DNA from: Metellina segmentata
Taxonomy: Eukaryota > Arthropoda > Arachnida > Araneae > Tetragnathidae
Direction of reading: 5' to 3'
DNA length: 64,000 nucleotides
Assembly: GCA_947359465.1 (NCBI GenBank)
Contig: OX375873.1
Span: 92,525,978-92,589,977, forward strand
A program made the position numbers and the translations under genes. The notes beneath the pieces are model-generated. The model made no database searches. It was not told where the DNA came from and worked only from the letters and a program-made list of their open reading frames with translations. Positions 34,431 through 46,524 of the stretch are shown here, piece by piece. The first letter of the stretch is position 1; the number at the start of each line of letters is the position of its first letter.

Positions 34431-35603
34431 CACATTAATGTGATTACCTGTCAAAAGCCAGAATAACCACCTTTGGCAGAGCGGACCGCTGCGAGACGTG
34501 CAAGAAGAGAGTTAATTAGGTTTCTGAAGGTGTTCACTGGGATGTTGAGCCATGCCGACTCCAGCTGAGTGGCCAGCTGAGCTAGAATACGCGGTTGAGG
34601 ATCCATGGCGGGAACAACCAGGTGGTCCCACAGATTCTCGATTGGGTTCAAATCCGGTGAGTTTGCTGGCCAGAGGAGTACGGTAAACTCATCCTGGTGA
34701 TCTCCGAACCACGCACATACACTGCGAGCTGTATGACACCTCGCATTGTCCTGCTGGTAGATGACATCATTCTGAGGAAAAATAATTCGCATATAGGGAT
34801 GGACATGGTCCGCAAGGACAGATGCGTACTTGTGCTGATCCATCGTGCCTTCCACAATGATGAGTGCACCCAGTAAATGCCAGGAAAACATTCTCCAAAC
34901 CATAATGATCAATCCTCCAGCCTGGATCCTTCCGGCGGTTGTTACAGGGTGTTTGCTTTCAGACGTTTCACACCGTATACGTCAACGTCCATCTGTCCGA
35001 TGGAGCATAAAACGTGATTCGTCGGCAAAAGCCACCTGTCGCCACTCTGTGGACGTTTAGTTGCGGTACTGGCGTGCAAATATCAGCCTTCGTCGCCGAT
35101 GAACGGCAGTCAGCATAAGTGCATTAACCAGGCGTCTGTTACGGAGGCCCATGCGCAGCAATGTTCGCTGAACCGTTGTTGAGGATACACTCTTGGTAGA
35201 CCCTTGGTTCATCTGGGCGGTCAGTTGCACGTGTATTCTCCCGAACGCATCTCCGTAGCCTTCGTTCGCCTCTGTCATCTATACCCCGTGGTGCACCACA
35301 TGTGCCACGCCGCTGATTTTGGATATTGCCATTTTGCCATGCACGGTATACTTTTACCACGGCGGCACGCGAACAGTTCACAAAATTAGCCGTTTCCAAA
35401 TAAAGCCAATAATCATGCCTTTTTGGACGTTGGATAAATCTCTACGTTTCTGCATTACGCCAAAGATTGAAATGCTTTCCGATGCCCTAGGACATCCTTT
35501 ATATACACTCCACTGCAATGTGCTGCCACCTGCCTTTTGTGATTGGTTATTTAACGTTGACGTCGAAAGTAGGTGGTGGTCACATTAATGTGACTGGACT
35601 GTG
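34420..35603 (-). mobile_element. Tc1-like element (CACAGTCCAGTCACATTAAT ends)
   Basis: The left terminal repeat CACAGTCCAGTCACATTAAT (34420) is inverted as ATTAATGTGACTGGACTGTG ending 35603, followed by TA. The left side lacks a TA because the hairpin above shares CACAGTCCAGT. Length about 1184 bp, short for Tc1 but including most of the transposase. Confidence 0.9.
34451..35400 (-). pseudogene. Tc1-type transposase with all three DDE residues but broken frame
   Basis: The reverse strand gives FVNCSRAAVVKVYRAWQNG (HTH region, 35139-35399 frame), then TVQRTLLRMGLRNRR (35057-35278). A stretch near 35000 reads WRQVAFADESRFMLHRTDGR (first Asp). From 34912 to 34451 it reads IIMVWRMFSWH, YQQDNARCHTA (second Asp) and NSPDLNPIENLWDHL (Glu). 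At least one stop after HRTDGR and frameshifts between segments inactivate it. Among the better preserved transposases in the window. Confidence 0.88.
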
Positions 35604-35737
35604 TATATTTATATACGTGTTTGTAACAATGTAAAATAAGGGCAAATGGTTTGTCAGTAAATTCATTGCGAATAAAAATTGATACCAATAAGAACTCGAG
35701 AATTGACCCATTCTTTAGTAATTTTATTTTATTAGAG

Positions 35738-35795
<58 letters not shown>

Positions 35796-37248
35796 CATTC
35801 TTTAGAAATTGATTTTATTAAGATATGATGTGTGAAAAGGTACGGTGCCATCAATAGACATATAATTAATTATAAAACTTGACCAAAGATTCTAGGTGCT
35901 GATCTAGTAATAAATAATTTGACTGAACGCCGAACCAGTAGGATTAAATTTTGGAATGCACATTAAAGTTCATAACCAGATAAAGTAATTATTGTAATAG
36001 AAAATAGAGCAGTTGTATACCTAGAAGAAATCGGACCACATTCACCTTTCCTTGATCCAAATACTCTTCGGCAGTTCGATGTGGTCATGCACTTAGCGAA
36101 ACTTCTACATTATTGTACCTCAAGCTATAAAACCTGAACTAGCTGAAAATCGATCAATTTATCAAATCACGACCTGCCAAAAACTCTTGACACACATCTC
36201 TCTTGTTTGGGATAGGATAGAGCATAGGGATGGCAATTTTAGGGACATATTCTTCATGATATAAAAGAGGCAAGTTCAAGAGTGGTGTCTAGTACAGGTA
36301 CTTATAGTTGAAAAGATTTCTTTTCATCAGAATCCAATGTATATTTCTCGTTCTTTAGGAACTGTAGTTAGAAATACCAGTAGTGTCTTATCTTCAATTC
36401 CCAGTTTATTCTGTTTTAATCCGGATAGCTTCCATTTAGGGCTCCTTTAAACTTTGAAACCCTTTCAAGAGATTTGGGGCATTTCGAGCTCTTAAAGTAT
36501 TTTCTGGTCTATTCCGAAAAATTCTAATGTATTTTCCGTAACTCCACTGTGTGGCGTAGGCTTAGGGTATAAGTTTTTCCGGATACTGAGCTCTTGAGGG
36601 GATAGAGAGAAAGAGATCACATACTCGGTTGCTTGAGAGACAAAATCTAATATGCAACAGTTGCTACTTTTTTTTCTGCTCTGAATAAGGAGTGCGCAGA
36701 GATATATTCTCTTTTCCTTAGTTCGCTGTTCACGTGTGCGTATATTTTGTCTTTTTCTGAATTTCTTTGCGCAGTTCGAGTTACTAGTTTGAGGATGCTG
36801 GGTTAGAATGTTTTGTTGCTCTGAGAAGAGGCTGAGTGATTTCTTCGGAGTTACCTGTCTAAGTGAAATGAATTCATAGCTCGGTCATTAGCATAATAGT
36901 GTGTAGCACCTGTATAGTAAACTAAACATCTGAAAAGTGAAGAAATATGTTTACTATTTTGTCCTTGGTTTTTTTTTATTAAATTTAACTGTCCACTTTC
37001 AGTCAAGCCGTGATAGGAAACGGATAGTTTTGATAGATAAATTGCAGATAAAGACAAAATATACTTTATAGTTAAATGTGATTATTTGTGTTTTGTGAAT
37101 GAAATAAAACCTTCTGTAATCAAATATGATATTTTCAGAAGCTAATGAATCTTACTGACTTCCAGGTTTACCAACTTTTGAACTGGTTTACTTTACAATT
37201 ACTTGCTACTACCCAAAGTATCGCATATAAAACTGTGTGTGTTTTTTT
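35604..37248. other. intergenic stretch, TA microsatellite only
   Basis: Apart from the TA repeat at 35739-35793 I see nothing. From about 36440 to 36850 it is richer in GC and CT tracts, without a supported frame. Confidence 0.5.
35739..35793. repeat. (TA)n microsatellite
   Basis: 55 bp of uninterrupted TA. Confidence 0.98.
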
Positions 37249-37445
37249 AACCCTTAAGTGCTTTCAAAGATATATATCAACCACCACAATCTGACCAAAT
37301 TTGACGAGATATCACATTAACAAGACGTTGCCGAATTTTGGATGTTGGCGAGATCAATAACTAATTAGGTTTCTTCTAATGGCAATATACGATGAGATCT
37401 CATGGCCAAAATATATCGTTCATAAAGATCTGGTCAGTATGCGAA
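37249..37445 (+). mobile_element. palindrome-rich MITE, copy E (degenerate)
   Basis: The left end is AACCCTTAAGTGCTTTCAAA, followed by TTGACGAGATATCAC, ACGATGAGATCTCAT and AAGATCTGGTCAG. The right terminal repeat was not found. Confidence 0.45.
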
Positions 37446-37589
37446 AAAATCGGAGTAAATATAGATGCAATGTCTCAAACTCACTTGAAAATTATCGTGA
37501 GATTAAGGTAAAACTGTGCCTATGCAAAACAGTTCATTCGACAGTCAATAAGGGCGAAAGATGTCACAAAGATACCAACTGGTTATATT

Positions 37590-38580
37590 TGTGAAGAGAC
37601 GAACTATTGGAATGCTGGAATCCTGTGTGGCTCAGGACAGTCCTCCAGACAGTCTTATAGGTTTCAAACTATTGGAGATGTTACCCGACGACCAGTACTA
37701 GAGCGGCCAAGGGTAACAACTGCTCGGAAAGACCGATATTAGAAAATAACTACGTAACGTCAGAGGAAACGTTCTGCCAGACAATTGGGTTCAGCCCTGA
37801 CAGCCGCCACAGGAGTCATAGTTTCCAAACTGTTTATATGAGGCTCAGACACAAAGATCTCTATGTAAGACGACTAGAAGTTTGAAATCAATGAAGTCTA
37901 CACAGAATGGCGCTTGCTTACTGTGGAGTTTGGAACATAGGCAGTGGAGTCGACAAAAGTGGGACAATATCAGGTTTAGACATGAGTTCAAATTTAGTCT
38001 ATAAACTGATTCTCGTACCACGATCTGGAGGGGACGGAAACGCGTTTTCACTCAAGAAAACATCGGAAAGACATCGTTTTCCTTCATGGGTAATCTTGGT
38101 CTGGGCAAGTATCATGCTAGATGACCCCACAGACCTCCATATTTTTGACATGGGGTTCATATCTTTGACCGGTGTGTTACCCGTCAAGAATACAGAGACG
38201 ACGTCCATGAGTGTACCGTGTGCCTTTTTCGATGTACTCTCGGTCATGGTTTCGTATTTATGGATTATAACGCGCCCCTCACCGTGCAGCTCTGGACGAC
38301 ACCTTCTTTCAAAGCGAAGAAACGCATGAAATGGCCTGCCATATCTCCTGATCTGAATCCCTTAGAGCATGTGTGGGATATGCTCGAAACACATATTACA
38401 GCCCTCCGCCATCAACCAAGCTACGCTCTGGAATTGAAAACTGCTCTCCGTGAGGCTTCGAACTTTTTGAGCACACAATTCATCTATACCCTCATCGAAA
38501 GTATGGAAAAGCGTTGTGCAGCATGCGTGGCAATCAGAGAGATTTCCACACACTGTACTAAATTTGAGCATGAGATTCTT
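37590..38580 (+). pseudogene. Tc1-type transposase fragment
   Basis: The start reads RRTIGMLESCVAQ near 37600, a decayed HTH. Near 38085 it reads WVILVWASIMLDDPTDLHIF (the usual VMVW.GI region). In the 38218-38697 frame FMDYNAPLTVQ (second Asp) and AISPDLNPLEHVWDMLE (Glu) are followed by the usual C-terminal LIESMEKRCAACVAIREI. The first Asp motif is not readable. Frame changes at least twice. No terminal repeats identified. Confidence 0.8.
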
Positions 38581-38729
38581 TCATCATTCTCTTACTCTAA
38601 AGTTGGCAGTTGTATTGTGAATCTCTTTTTAAATTCCTTTCTTTGCACCACAAAAGCCATTATTATTATACCTGTTTTGCATTGTTTTATTCTTTAATAA
38701 CCCTACCCTTTACACCCGCATATATATAT

Positions 38730-39660
38730 TAGGGTGGTCCAAAATTTCAAAGGTGAAAATATTTTAGGTCCTACCCTCCTATTCTGTTCCAATGTATTAA
38801 AAAATTAATCAGACAAAATTTTAAAACCTTTTAGTAATATTATGAGGTACCTCAATTCAGATCAAGTTTGCATCATTGTTCAATAGTGTTAAATTGTTTG
38901 CATCATTGTTCAATAGTGGTTTGTCAAAAAACCAAACTAACCACAAATACTATTGCTATTGTAATCAACAAAAAATTGCTATTGTAATCAACAAACTGTG
39001 TTATAAAAACGTCATTTTTATACAATCGTCATTTTTATATAAACGTCAGATCGCAAGGCTGTGTTTGTTGTTGCTGAAACGGCAAGGAATTTGGGTTGTG
39101 AAAAGGATGACATTACCCTAAGCAGAAGTTCTATTCGCCGAGAAAGAATGAAACACCGCTCTAATATGTTTCAGCAGCTGAAAACTAAATTCCCGGAATA
39201 GAATGCTAAATTAACAGTTCACTGGGATGGTAAACTGTTACAAAACTAAACTGGGAAAGAAAAAGTCGATAGACTTCCTGTCATAGTTTCTGAAAAAAGT
39301 GTCCATCAATTACTTACAGTGGCCAAACTTGCATCAAGAACAGGAGACAATCAAGCTGTTGCAGTTTATGCAGCACTGGGGCTTAATTGACAAAGTGTCT
39401 GCTATGTGCTTTGACACAACGAGTGTGAATACTGGCTAAAGCAATGGCACCAGTGTCTAACTGGAACAAAAAATGAGAAACAAGACCCTACTATATTTGG
39501 CATGTCGACACCACATCATGGAATTGATTATACGTGCAGTTTTTAATAAATGCATTGGATTCTCATCTGCAACAGATGTACTTCTCTTTAAAAGATGCTC
39601 GTCCTACTGGGAGTTCATTGATAAGAATAAGTATAGGACAGGAATCAGTAATAATAATTT
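38730..39660 (+). pseudogene. fragment of a CRHH-motif transposase-like protein, 5' part
   Basis: Plus-strand pieces read LTVHWDGKLLQN, KVDRLPVIVSEKSVHQLLTV, ASRTGDNQAVAVYAALG, MCFDTTSVNTG and LLYLACRHHIMEL then DVLLFKR, in shifting frames with stops. From memory this order (DTT..NTG, then L.L.CRHHI.E) is shared by a repetitive protein family common in arthropod and cnidarian genomes, probably a DNA-transposon transposase. I cannot name the superfamily. AGGGTGGTCCAAAATTTCA at 38731 may be its 5' terminus. Confidence 0.5.
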
Positions 39661-40220
39661 TAGTTTCTTGAAATTTCTAGCATTTTGTGAGTTAAAAATA
39701 ATAGTGACATTTAAACAGCAATGGGTGTGCTTTGTACTTGTGCAAGAGCCTGCCAAACTCTGCTTTTTGCAATTGGGATAAATTCGTCAGGGTTCTTCGA
39801 TAACCTGCAACAAGAATTGTAGTTTTTCTTCACTTTGTGTTTTTTTCCTATTAAACTCTTTTATGAGGACTATACCACTTTCAACAAAATCATTAACAGC
39901 TGGAGTTCCTTCAATAATTTTTAGTGCTTCGTAATAATCATCCTGATGCTCTCAGATTTGTTGATCTACGTGAAGAAACGTATCGTGTAAACTCATTCTG
40001 TTAAATAGCAAAGCTGACTGTTTGTTATAAAGTCAGAACGTTTTGCAAGATTATTTTTTCCATTTACTTCTTTCATAGCCTTTATCATTTGCCTTTTAAT
40101 GCAATGAGGCACTTGATTGTCAAAAAGAGTTAAGGAAACAAGATCCTCTGATAAATACCAACGGTGATTGGCTAGTTTTTGTGATGCAACTTTGCTAACT
40201 AAAGAAACTAAAATTGTATG
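39650..40220 (-). pseudogene. same family, C-terminal part, on the opposite strand
   Basis: Reverse reading from 40220 gives SLVSKVASQKLANHRWYLSE, then DLVSLTLFDNQVPHCIKRQM, then IKAMKEVNGKNNLAKRSDF, and later ELQLLMI- and NPDEFIPIAKS-like pieces. This fits the C-terminal half of the protein above but in inverted orientation, starting where the + strand part stops. Stops and frameshifts are present. Confidence 0.5.
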
Positions 40221-40330
40221 TTTTTTCTAGATGGAGTTTCGTTTCCTTCTAGATGTATAGCATAAAATAGAAAAACACAGAACTTTGAGGGCGTGGAGCT
40301 ACCCTTAAATATTAGAATTATGAGCTCAAA

Positions 40331-40332
<2 letters not shown>

Positions 40333-40416
<84 letters not shown>
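40333..40416. repeat. (TA)n microsatellite, 84 bp
   Basis: Uninterrupted TA directly abutting the left end of the next Tc1-like element. Confidence 0.98.
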
Positions 40417-40417
<1 letters not shown>

Positions 40418-41813
40418 GGCTGTTTGTAAAAAATGCAATACCATGAAGGAGTCATTAGAATTAAATGAAATTTAATGCACAAACGGCTTGTATTACTACA
40501 AATAAATGAATAAATTTTCAAAGCAAAGAAACAATATTAAGTGTCCGAAATCAGTATTTAGTGCAGCCACCACGCGCTGTAATAAGTGCTGCTATACGAC
40601 CTAGCATGGAGTGAAAAAGATGTTGAATGTCTGCTTGTGGAAGAGAATTCCATATTGTTTGTATGGGGACCGAAAGTTCGTCTTTGGAAGCTGTAAGACT
40701 CGGATCACGAGCAAGACGCCGACCAACCAAACCCCAAAGGTGCTCAATAGGCGACATATCCGGCGAATAAGCAGCCATGAAGTTGCATGTGTTGGGCTGA
40801 AAAGAAGTCTCGAACATTCCTTGCAACATGTGGGAGTGTATTATCCTGTTGAAAGATAGCTCCAGGGATGCCTTGAAGGAAGGGAACGACTTCGGGCTCT
40901 AGCACTTAAAGGACGTACTTGTTGCTATTCAGATTACTCTCAATTCGAAGCAGCTGAGATTGTCCATGATATGAAATCGCACCCCAGACTATAATTCCGG
41001 GTATTCGGCCACTATGACGTTCGATAACGCACTCTGGAAGGCAGCGTTCAACGGCATCACGTGTAACACGAATTCGGCCATCATGGTTCCACAAATTAAA
41101 GCGGAATTCGTCAGAAAGACAACTTGTTGCCAATCAACCCGCCAGGCTCTCTACTCATGAGTCCATTGCAGACGCAGCCGTCTATGGTTTGGATTGAGGG
41201 GGATCCTGTACAAAGGAATCCTTTCATGCAGTCCACTGTGCAGCAGACGTCGGCGAATTGACGAAGCCGACATTAGTACACCGGTAGCAGTAGACCAAAG
41301 TGCTTCCAACGGCCTGGACGAAGCTGTACGGTCATTCACCTCCATGTGGACAAGGTGTCTATCACGTCACGTTCCGTCGTCCACTCCCAGTTTTTCGAGT
41401 TGCCCGGTGCTCGTCGGTCCACTGCTTCCAAACTCGCCTCACTGTGGAACTGTTTCGCTGCACACGAGATGCTATTGCGCGATAGGAAAATCCTCCTTCA
41501 CGAAGGCCGATGATTCTCCACCGTTCAAACTCAGTAAGGTGTTGAAATTTCACCCTACTTCGTCGTGGAGGCATACTTAGGTCTCACTAAACGTTCGACA
41601 CAAAAAAATAACCATGCACTATTTTCAACGTCCCGCTACAGTCCTCTATTTATACGCCTTTAGCATCATTTCAGAGGGCACTGCTCACACCTTGCATGCG
41701 TGGTGGCTCTGAAACTTTACTACTTTGCATAACATCGTATAATTGACATTTCCTGCAAATTTCATTTCATTCGGATGATTCCTTCATGGTGTTGTATTTT
41801 TGTTGTATTCCAG
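40417..41813 (-). mobile_element. Tc1-like element sitting between TA-rich microsatellites
   Basis: Left TTTGTAAAAAATGCAATACC and ATGAAGGAGTCATTAGAATT are the imperfect inverse of the right ATTCGGATGATTCCTTCAT and GGTGTTGTATTTTTGTTGTA. The left outside is the TA repeat; the right outside is a CT then TA repeat. The exact last bases are uncertain by a few nucleotides. Confidence 0.8.
40551..41574 (-). pseudogene. Tc1-type transposase, nearly full length but frameshifted
   Basis: The reverse strand starts MPPRRSRVKFQHLTEFERWR (41574) with the paired HTH region YRAIASRVQRNSSTVRRVWK, then ATGVLMSASSIRRRLL and HRRLRLQWTHE (41151-41345). SCLSDEFRFNLWNHDGRIRV (first Asp) and IPGIIVWGAISYHG lie in 40906-41133. 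YSPDMSPIEHLWGLVGRRL (Glu) ends in 40551-40829. The segment around the second Asp is in yet another frame. All modules are present in order, so only small indels separate it from an intact gene. Confidence 0.88.
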
Positions 41814-41819
41814 AATCTT

Positions 41820-41820
<1 letters not shown>

Positions 41821-41892
<72 letters not shown>
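41821..41892. repeat. compound (CT)n(AT)n microsatellite
   Basis: CT for 24 bp (41821-41844), then AT to about 41892. Confidence 0.97.
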
Positions 41893-41897
<5 letters not shown>

Positions 41898-42439
41898 CCA
41901 AATTCAATAGTCACGTAAGTATTGACAGGCACAGCTGTATACGAAATGGAATTAATTCCCAGAATAGATTTTGCCCCGACATATATATAACTAACATTTA
42001 CTTTAAGGCATCGACAATTTCAAGTCAAATTAGTCTTTTCTATGACAATCAATAAGGCTCAGGTCCAAACGTTAGTAAAGGTATGAGTTTATCTGAACCA
42101 GTCTTCGGACACGGACAATTTGATGTGGCGATTTCCGGAGTCTGACCATCAGAACACGTAAAAATAAAAATCAAAAATGAACAAGGAAATTAATTCTAAA
42201 TGCTGATAACTTTTGTAAGCAAATTTCGCATATAAGTTTAGTTTTATAGTCATGTTGCCATGCAAAAGCAAGGGAAGTTGATAGATAGTGGTAGCAAAAG
42301 GTTTATAGATGGCCAGTGATCAACAAAAGTTGACATAATGCAAAAAATAACCATGAAATAGTTATGATATACACGCATGGTTGTGCGTAAGACTCATCAA
42401 CGCAGGGAGGTTTACAACAGAGGTTACAATACCGACACA

Positions 42440-43480
42440 AAGAATGTGCTTACAGGGTATATTGTCCCTTCTTACAGTGAGTTATACAGCTCTCACAACT
42501 TGAATTCATACAGAAAATAAGGCAATTCTGAGTCCCTGTACCAATCGGTCCTACTTTTCCAGTAACGCTGTTTTTAGGACATGGATGGTGCTGGGAGGAA
42601 GGCGAGTTGTAATTGCCTTTCATACAGCCTCTCAGATGTACTACAGGGTTTAGGTCTGGAAATCTAAATGGCCAATGCATCCGGCTGATATTTTCACTTT
42701 CCAGATATTCGTCGACCAGATAAGCCCTTTGTGGACGAAAGATATCGTTCCTAAAAATGAAATCAGGATTAACTGCACCTGAATAGTCAATCATAGGTCT
42801 CCAAGATTCCATCCCTATACTTAATTGCAATTACAGAGCCGTCTATGTCAAACACAAGGAGGTCTGTGTGCCCACCCAACATGATGCTTGCCTAGACCAT
42901 CGAACCTCCGCTACCATAGTGCTATCTTTCTCGAATGTTGGATGACATGTAACGTGTCCCTGGTTATCTTCTAGATGAACGTACGTCGGGAATCACTGGT
43001 TAGCCTGATCCAGGACCCATCAGTGAATAGAACGGCCCCCACTTATCCCGGGTCGAAAGTCGAAGTTTTATGCGCCAAACTAAGCGTGTTCTTCTGTGCG
43101 GCGCAGAAGTGAGCGGGACTCAAAGAGCAAGTCTTCTTGCAAACATACCTCTTGTATGTAGCCTTCTGGAAACTGAAACCCTGGAAACTCGGCCTCTTGT
43201 GGCCATATGAAGGTCACGAGAGAGAGATGAGAAGCTGTTGCACTCCTGTTTCACCTAGCTGGAATGGAAAAATATCGATCTTCGTCTACCGACGTGGCTT
43301 TTGAACGTCCTTGTCCAGGCTTTATCTCTATGGATCCGTTATCCTTACATTGTTTCCATAAGTTTGACACGACAATGGGCGTTACATTCAAGTTTCTAGC
43401 AATCTGCACATGAGACTATCCTGCTTCCAGTCTCCCGACGATTCGTTTAACATTATCGAAACGTTAGTGATTACTCATTT
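42440..43480 (-). pseudogene. Tc1-type transposase fragment with lost catalytic residues
   Basis: The reverse strand reads NPDFIFRNDIFRPQRAYLVD, EYLESENISRMHWPFRFPDL and NPVVHLRGC (42450-42830). The standard Tc1 pattern is DDN.RPHRA...W.SPDLNPIEH.WD; here the DDN is RND and the Glu of PIEH is Val. Upstream, 42830-43480 holds further scrambled pieces of the N-terminal half. Terminal repeats not recognised. An old copy. Confidence 0.75.
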
Positions 43481-43499
43481 TAATTGTTTGCTTTTGATT

Positions 43500-45815
43500 T
43501 TCAATGAATGTTGCAAAAAGCACCACGAAATTCGCCAAGGTGTGCGAGTTAATGAAGCACGAAAATTGTCACATGAGCATGGAAAGCCTATTCCATGCGC
43601 CATGGAAAGCCATGGATTCCTCTACATGCACTGCCAACACGAACGTGTACGCTTACGTATTCGACACTAAAGATTTGCATCTTTGTCTGAAGGCGTTAGG
43701 TTTTTTACATTCGTTCAGTACTTTACTAGAAATTCGACAAAATATGCAAATTCTCTTAATTTTAAACACCAACTTACATTACTTTAAATTATTTATTCAA
43801 AAAGATATTACCACTTGTTGTAACTATAAATATTACTGAGACTTTATACGGTTATGGTTTATTCTGCAACAAAATAGTTTTCAAACTTAAACTTAGACAA
43901 AAATATTCGCGATCAAGCAGTGTGGTGAAAGGATACGGTACCAATAGTTTCGTTTTAATGAATGAACCTTCGATAATTATCTCTCCAAAATTCCTATTTC
44001 CCTCAGTCCTCGTAAAACGGAACTACATTCATCGCAAATCATTCACAATACGAAAATATATGTACCTGTTTCGGTGGATTCGCTGTAAGCCCTTTATCTC
44101 CTTCCTCATACAGGAGAAAAATAGACTGAAATACGACTTAATCAGAAGATACGTGCCTATTGACTACCGCTATTTTTTTCCTGTTTCTTCCATCATCAAA
44201 GAAATACTTATTTAGGAATTGTCATTTCCCTTTACAATTAAAATGACAATTCCAGTCGACTCTGTGGAGTTGGATTAAAAAAGAGGAAAAGAATTCGAAC
44301 TGCAGCCACTGCTACTCCTGGTTCTTCGGAAGAATCTCCTCCGTTCCCCCTTATCTCTCCACTGAGGGAAAAAAGACCTCGCGATACGCCTGCGGACTGG
44401 ATAATTACTAGAAGAGTTTTGTCTCTGGACTGGAACTGCCAAACCCCTAGTATAATAAGGATAGATTCTTAGATAGAAGAAAAGGGAAGAACAAAAAATT
44501 GATTCTCTCAAAAATTTCGCAGCTTTTGCATTAACGAGGAGAGATTTGAGCCGAAGAAAAGAAAGACATACAGGGAACAAAAAGAAAGCGAGAGACGAAA
44601 ATAAGACGAAAAAAGAGACTGATTTTTGGAAGGGAAAATGTTCCAACTTTTTTACTTTGTTCTAATCTTTTTTCATCTCTTCATTTTGTATACTCCTTTC
44701 GGCATTTTAATGATCCTCACAGGGAAATACGAGGGGTAGAGAAAAAGAGAGAGACACGTGACATTTCACGAGTGTAATCCATATGACAAATTTACTTTTG
44801 AAACGGTGGCAGCAGTTCTTGGGAGCGTGCTCAACCCCGAAGGGAAGAGCCGAAATTTGGATAAAATTACTTTATTTTAATCATAGGGGGAATGATAAAA
44901 AGTTCAGGGTCTCGAGTTAACTAAACAAGTGATTATAAAAATACGAGAATCTGTCTAAAAGTTTTAATCTAGTCCATTAAAAATAGAAGACTTTTTTGAA
45001 ACTGAATACAATGGCTTCGATCGAAAATAAGTGTGAGGAAATGAAAAAAGTAGGAATATGTAAATATAGCTAGCAGCGAACTCTTTTTATAGGATGGAAC
45101 ATATGCGCATAAGTGTTTTTCAGTTTCAGTGCAAAGATTTGATTTCAGCTTCTTTGTAGCATTAAATAGCACAAGTTTAAAATGGACGTGTATAGACTTA
45201 TTCCGAAGATTTAAAATCATACTTGATGTACAAGACAGTCTATAAAATTGTCACTATAAACTCATAGACTGACTAGTTGAAAATTGTAGAACTATTCAAA
45301 ATGCAATGAACCAATACCAAAACACCACTTACGTTTTTATTAGGGCAACTTTTTTGTTGCAGTAAAAATGGGAAAAGTTGTATTATCTTTCCCTAAAGTT
45401 GTATTTATGGAAAAAAAGTTGCATTTATTTTTGAAACACTAAATTCTAAAATAAATTATTCGTAAAGAATGAAAAATTCAAAATATATTGACAATTCTAG
45501 TCGTGTACAACAGTGTTACAATACATACTGAAATACAGAAGAACGTTGAATGGCCGATCCTTGGCCAGTAATTTCTATAACATTTAAAAACTGCGTCAGC
45601 CGCAGTCATATAATGTGCTGTATCGGATAGCAGAAGCGCTAAAACCTTTCGCTCAACATTCAGAGATTTCAAAACGTCATCTACAAAGCGAATGATGAAA
45701 TTGATGATCGACACTCACCTCGTAAACTCTGCAGTCGATTATGCAAGTTTCCTCTGGATTATCAAGAGTGAAAACCAATGTGTTGAAAGTACTTCTTGAC
45801 ATTTATTTCACTTTC
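43500..45815. other. intergenic stretch, no gene recognised
   Basis: From about 44220 to 44760 it is richer in purine/pyrimidine tracts and GC (GAAAAAGAGAGAGAC type), with one reverse open frame of 123 codons (44275-44646) of low-complexity Phe/Ser/Arg composition that I do not believe. Nothing else seen. Confidence 0.5.
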
Positions 45816-45819
45816 GTCT

Positions 45820-46152
45820 GGCCGACCAACCGGTATAGTGGTTAAGGTGTTAGCCTCTAGATGGGAAGGTTCCTGGTTCGAATCCGGGTTCGGGCATGGA
45901 TGTTTGTAAACGTATGGTGTAGAGACGGCTGGTGCACCTTAAATCTATCGTGGCCGAAAGTCCTCACGTTGGGTTGGCGTGTAAGTTTGGAGAGTGGGGT
46001 GCCAGCTCAGGTGTTGCTTCGTCATCTGACCGTGGTTCAAAATTACGAGGTGTTGTCCTCGGATCTTTCCCTTAAGGGACTGATCCCGGACCGTCGTCAA
46101 TAGCCCGTTGTGTTGCTCTAGTACGACGTTAACTAAAATTACCAATTACCAC
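45820..46152 (+). mobile_element. full-length tRNA-SINE (best head)
   Basis: The head has a box A-like TATAGTGGTTAAGGTG and box B GGTTCGAATCC, about 70 bp resembling a tRNA. The body follows: GGCTGGTGCACCTTAAATCT, TCACGTTGGGTTGGCGTG, GTGCCAGCTCAGGTGTTGC, TTACGAGGTGTTGTCCTCGG, GACCGTCGTCAATAGCCC and TACGACGTTAACTAAAATTA. Not a functional tRNA gene: it lacks a proper cloverleaf closure and runs into the SINE body. Confidence 0.85.
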
Positions 46153-46524
46153 TTTCGTCTGTTAGGACGAACACCTTCCTTCCATGAACTTCGTGTTTGA
46201 TCCACAATACTTCGGCATTCGCAAGATCAGAAAAACGTGATCAAAGGGTTGGTTCACAGCGCAAAAAATGCAATAGTAATTTCATATTAATTCATTTTAA
46301 GCTAAATTTTAAGAAAATGCAGGTGGTTGCATTTATGCAAAAAGCTGCATTTATGCAGAAATTTGCATTTATGTTGCGGGTATAACTCGCTTACAATACA
46401 CCCCATGAAGGAGGAATTTTGGTTTTAGTACTTTACATGCAGCGTAGAACGTGTGAAAAAAAGTTGCATTTGTTGCAAAAAGTTGCCCTAGTTATTATCA
46501 TTGTTGCTCTATGGTATGTTTTTT

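Noticed and set aside
40208..40521. Open frames encoding long runs of Ile-Tyr
   Set aside because: They are translations of the TA microsatellite.
44275..44646. 123-codon reverse frame rich in Phe, Ser and Arg
   Set aside because: Its composition follows purine-rich DNA on the opposite strand; no recognisable domain or context.
45820..45892. Possible tRNA gene with good A and B boxes
   Set aside because: It has no proper acceptor stem closure and continues into the SINE body found in other copies.
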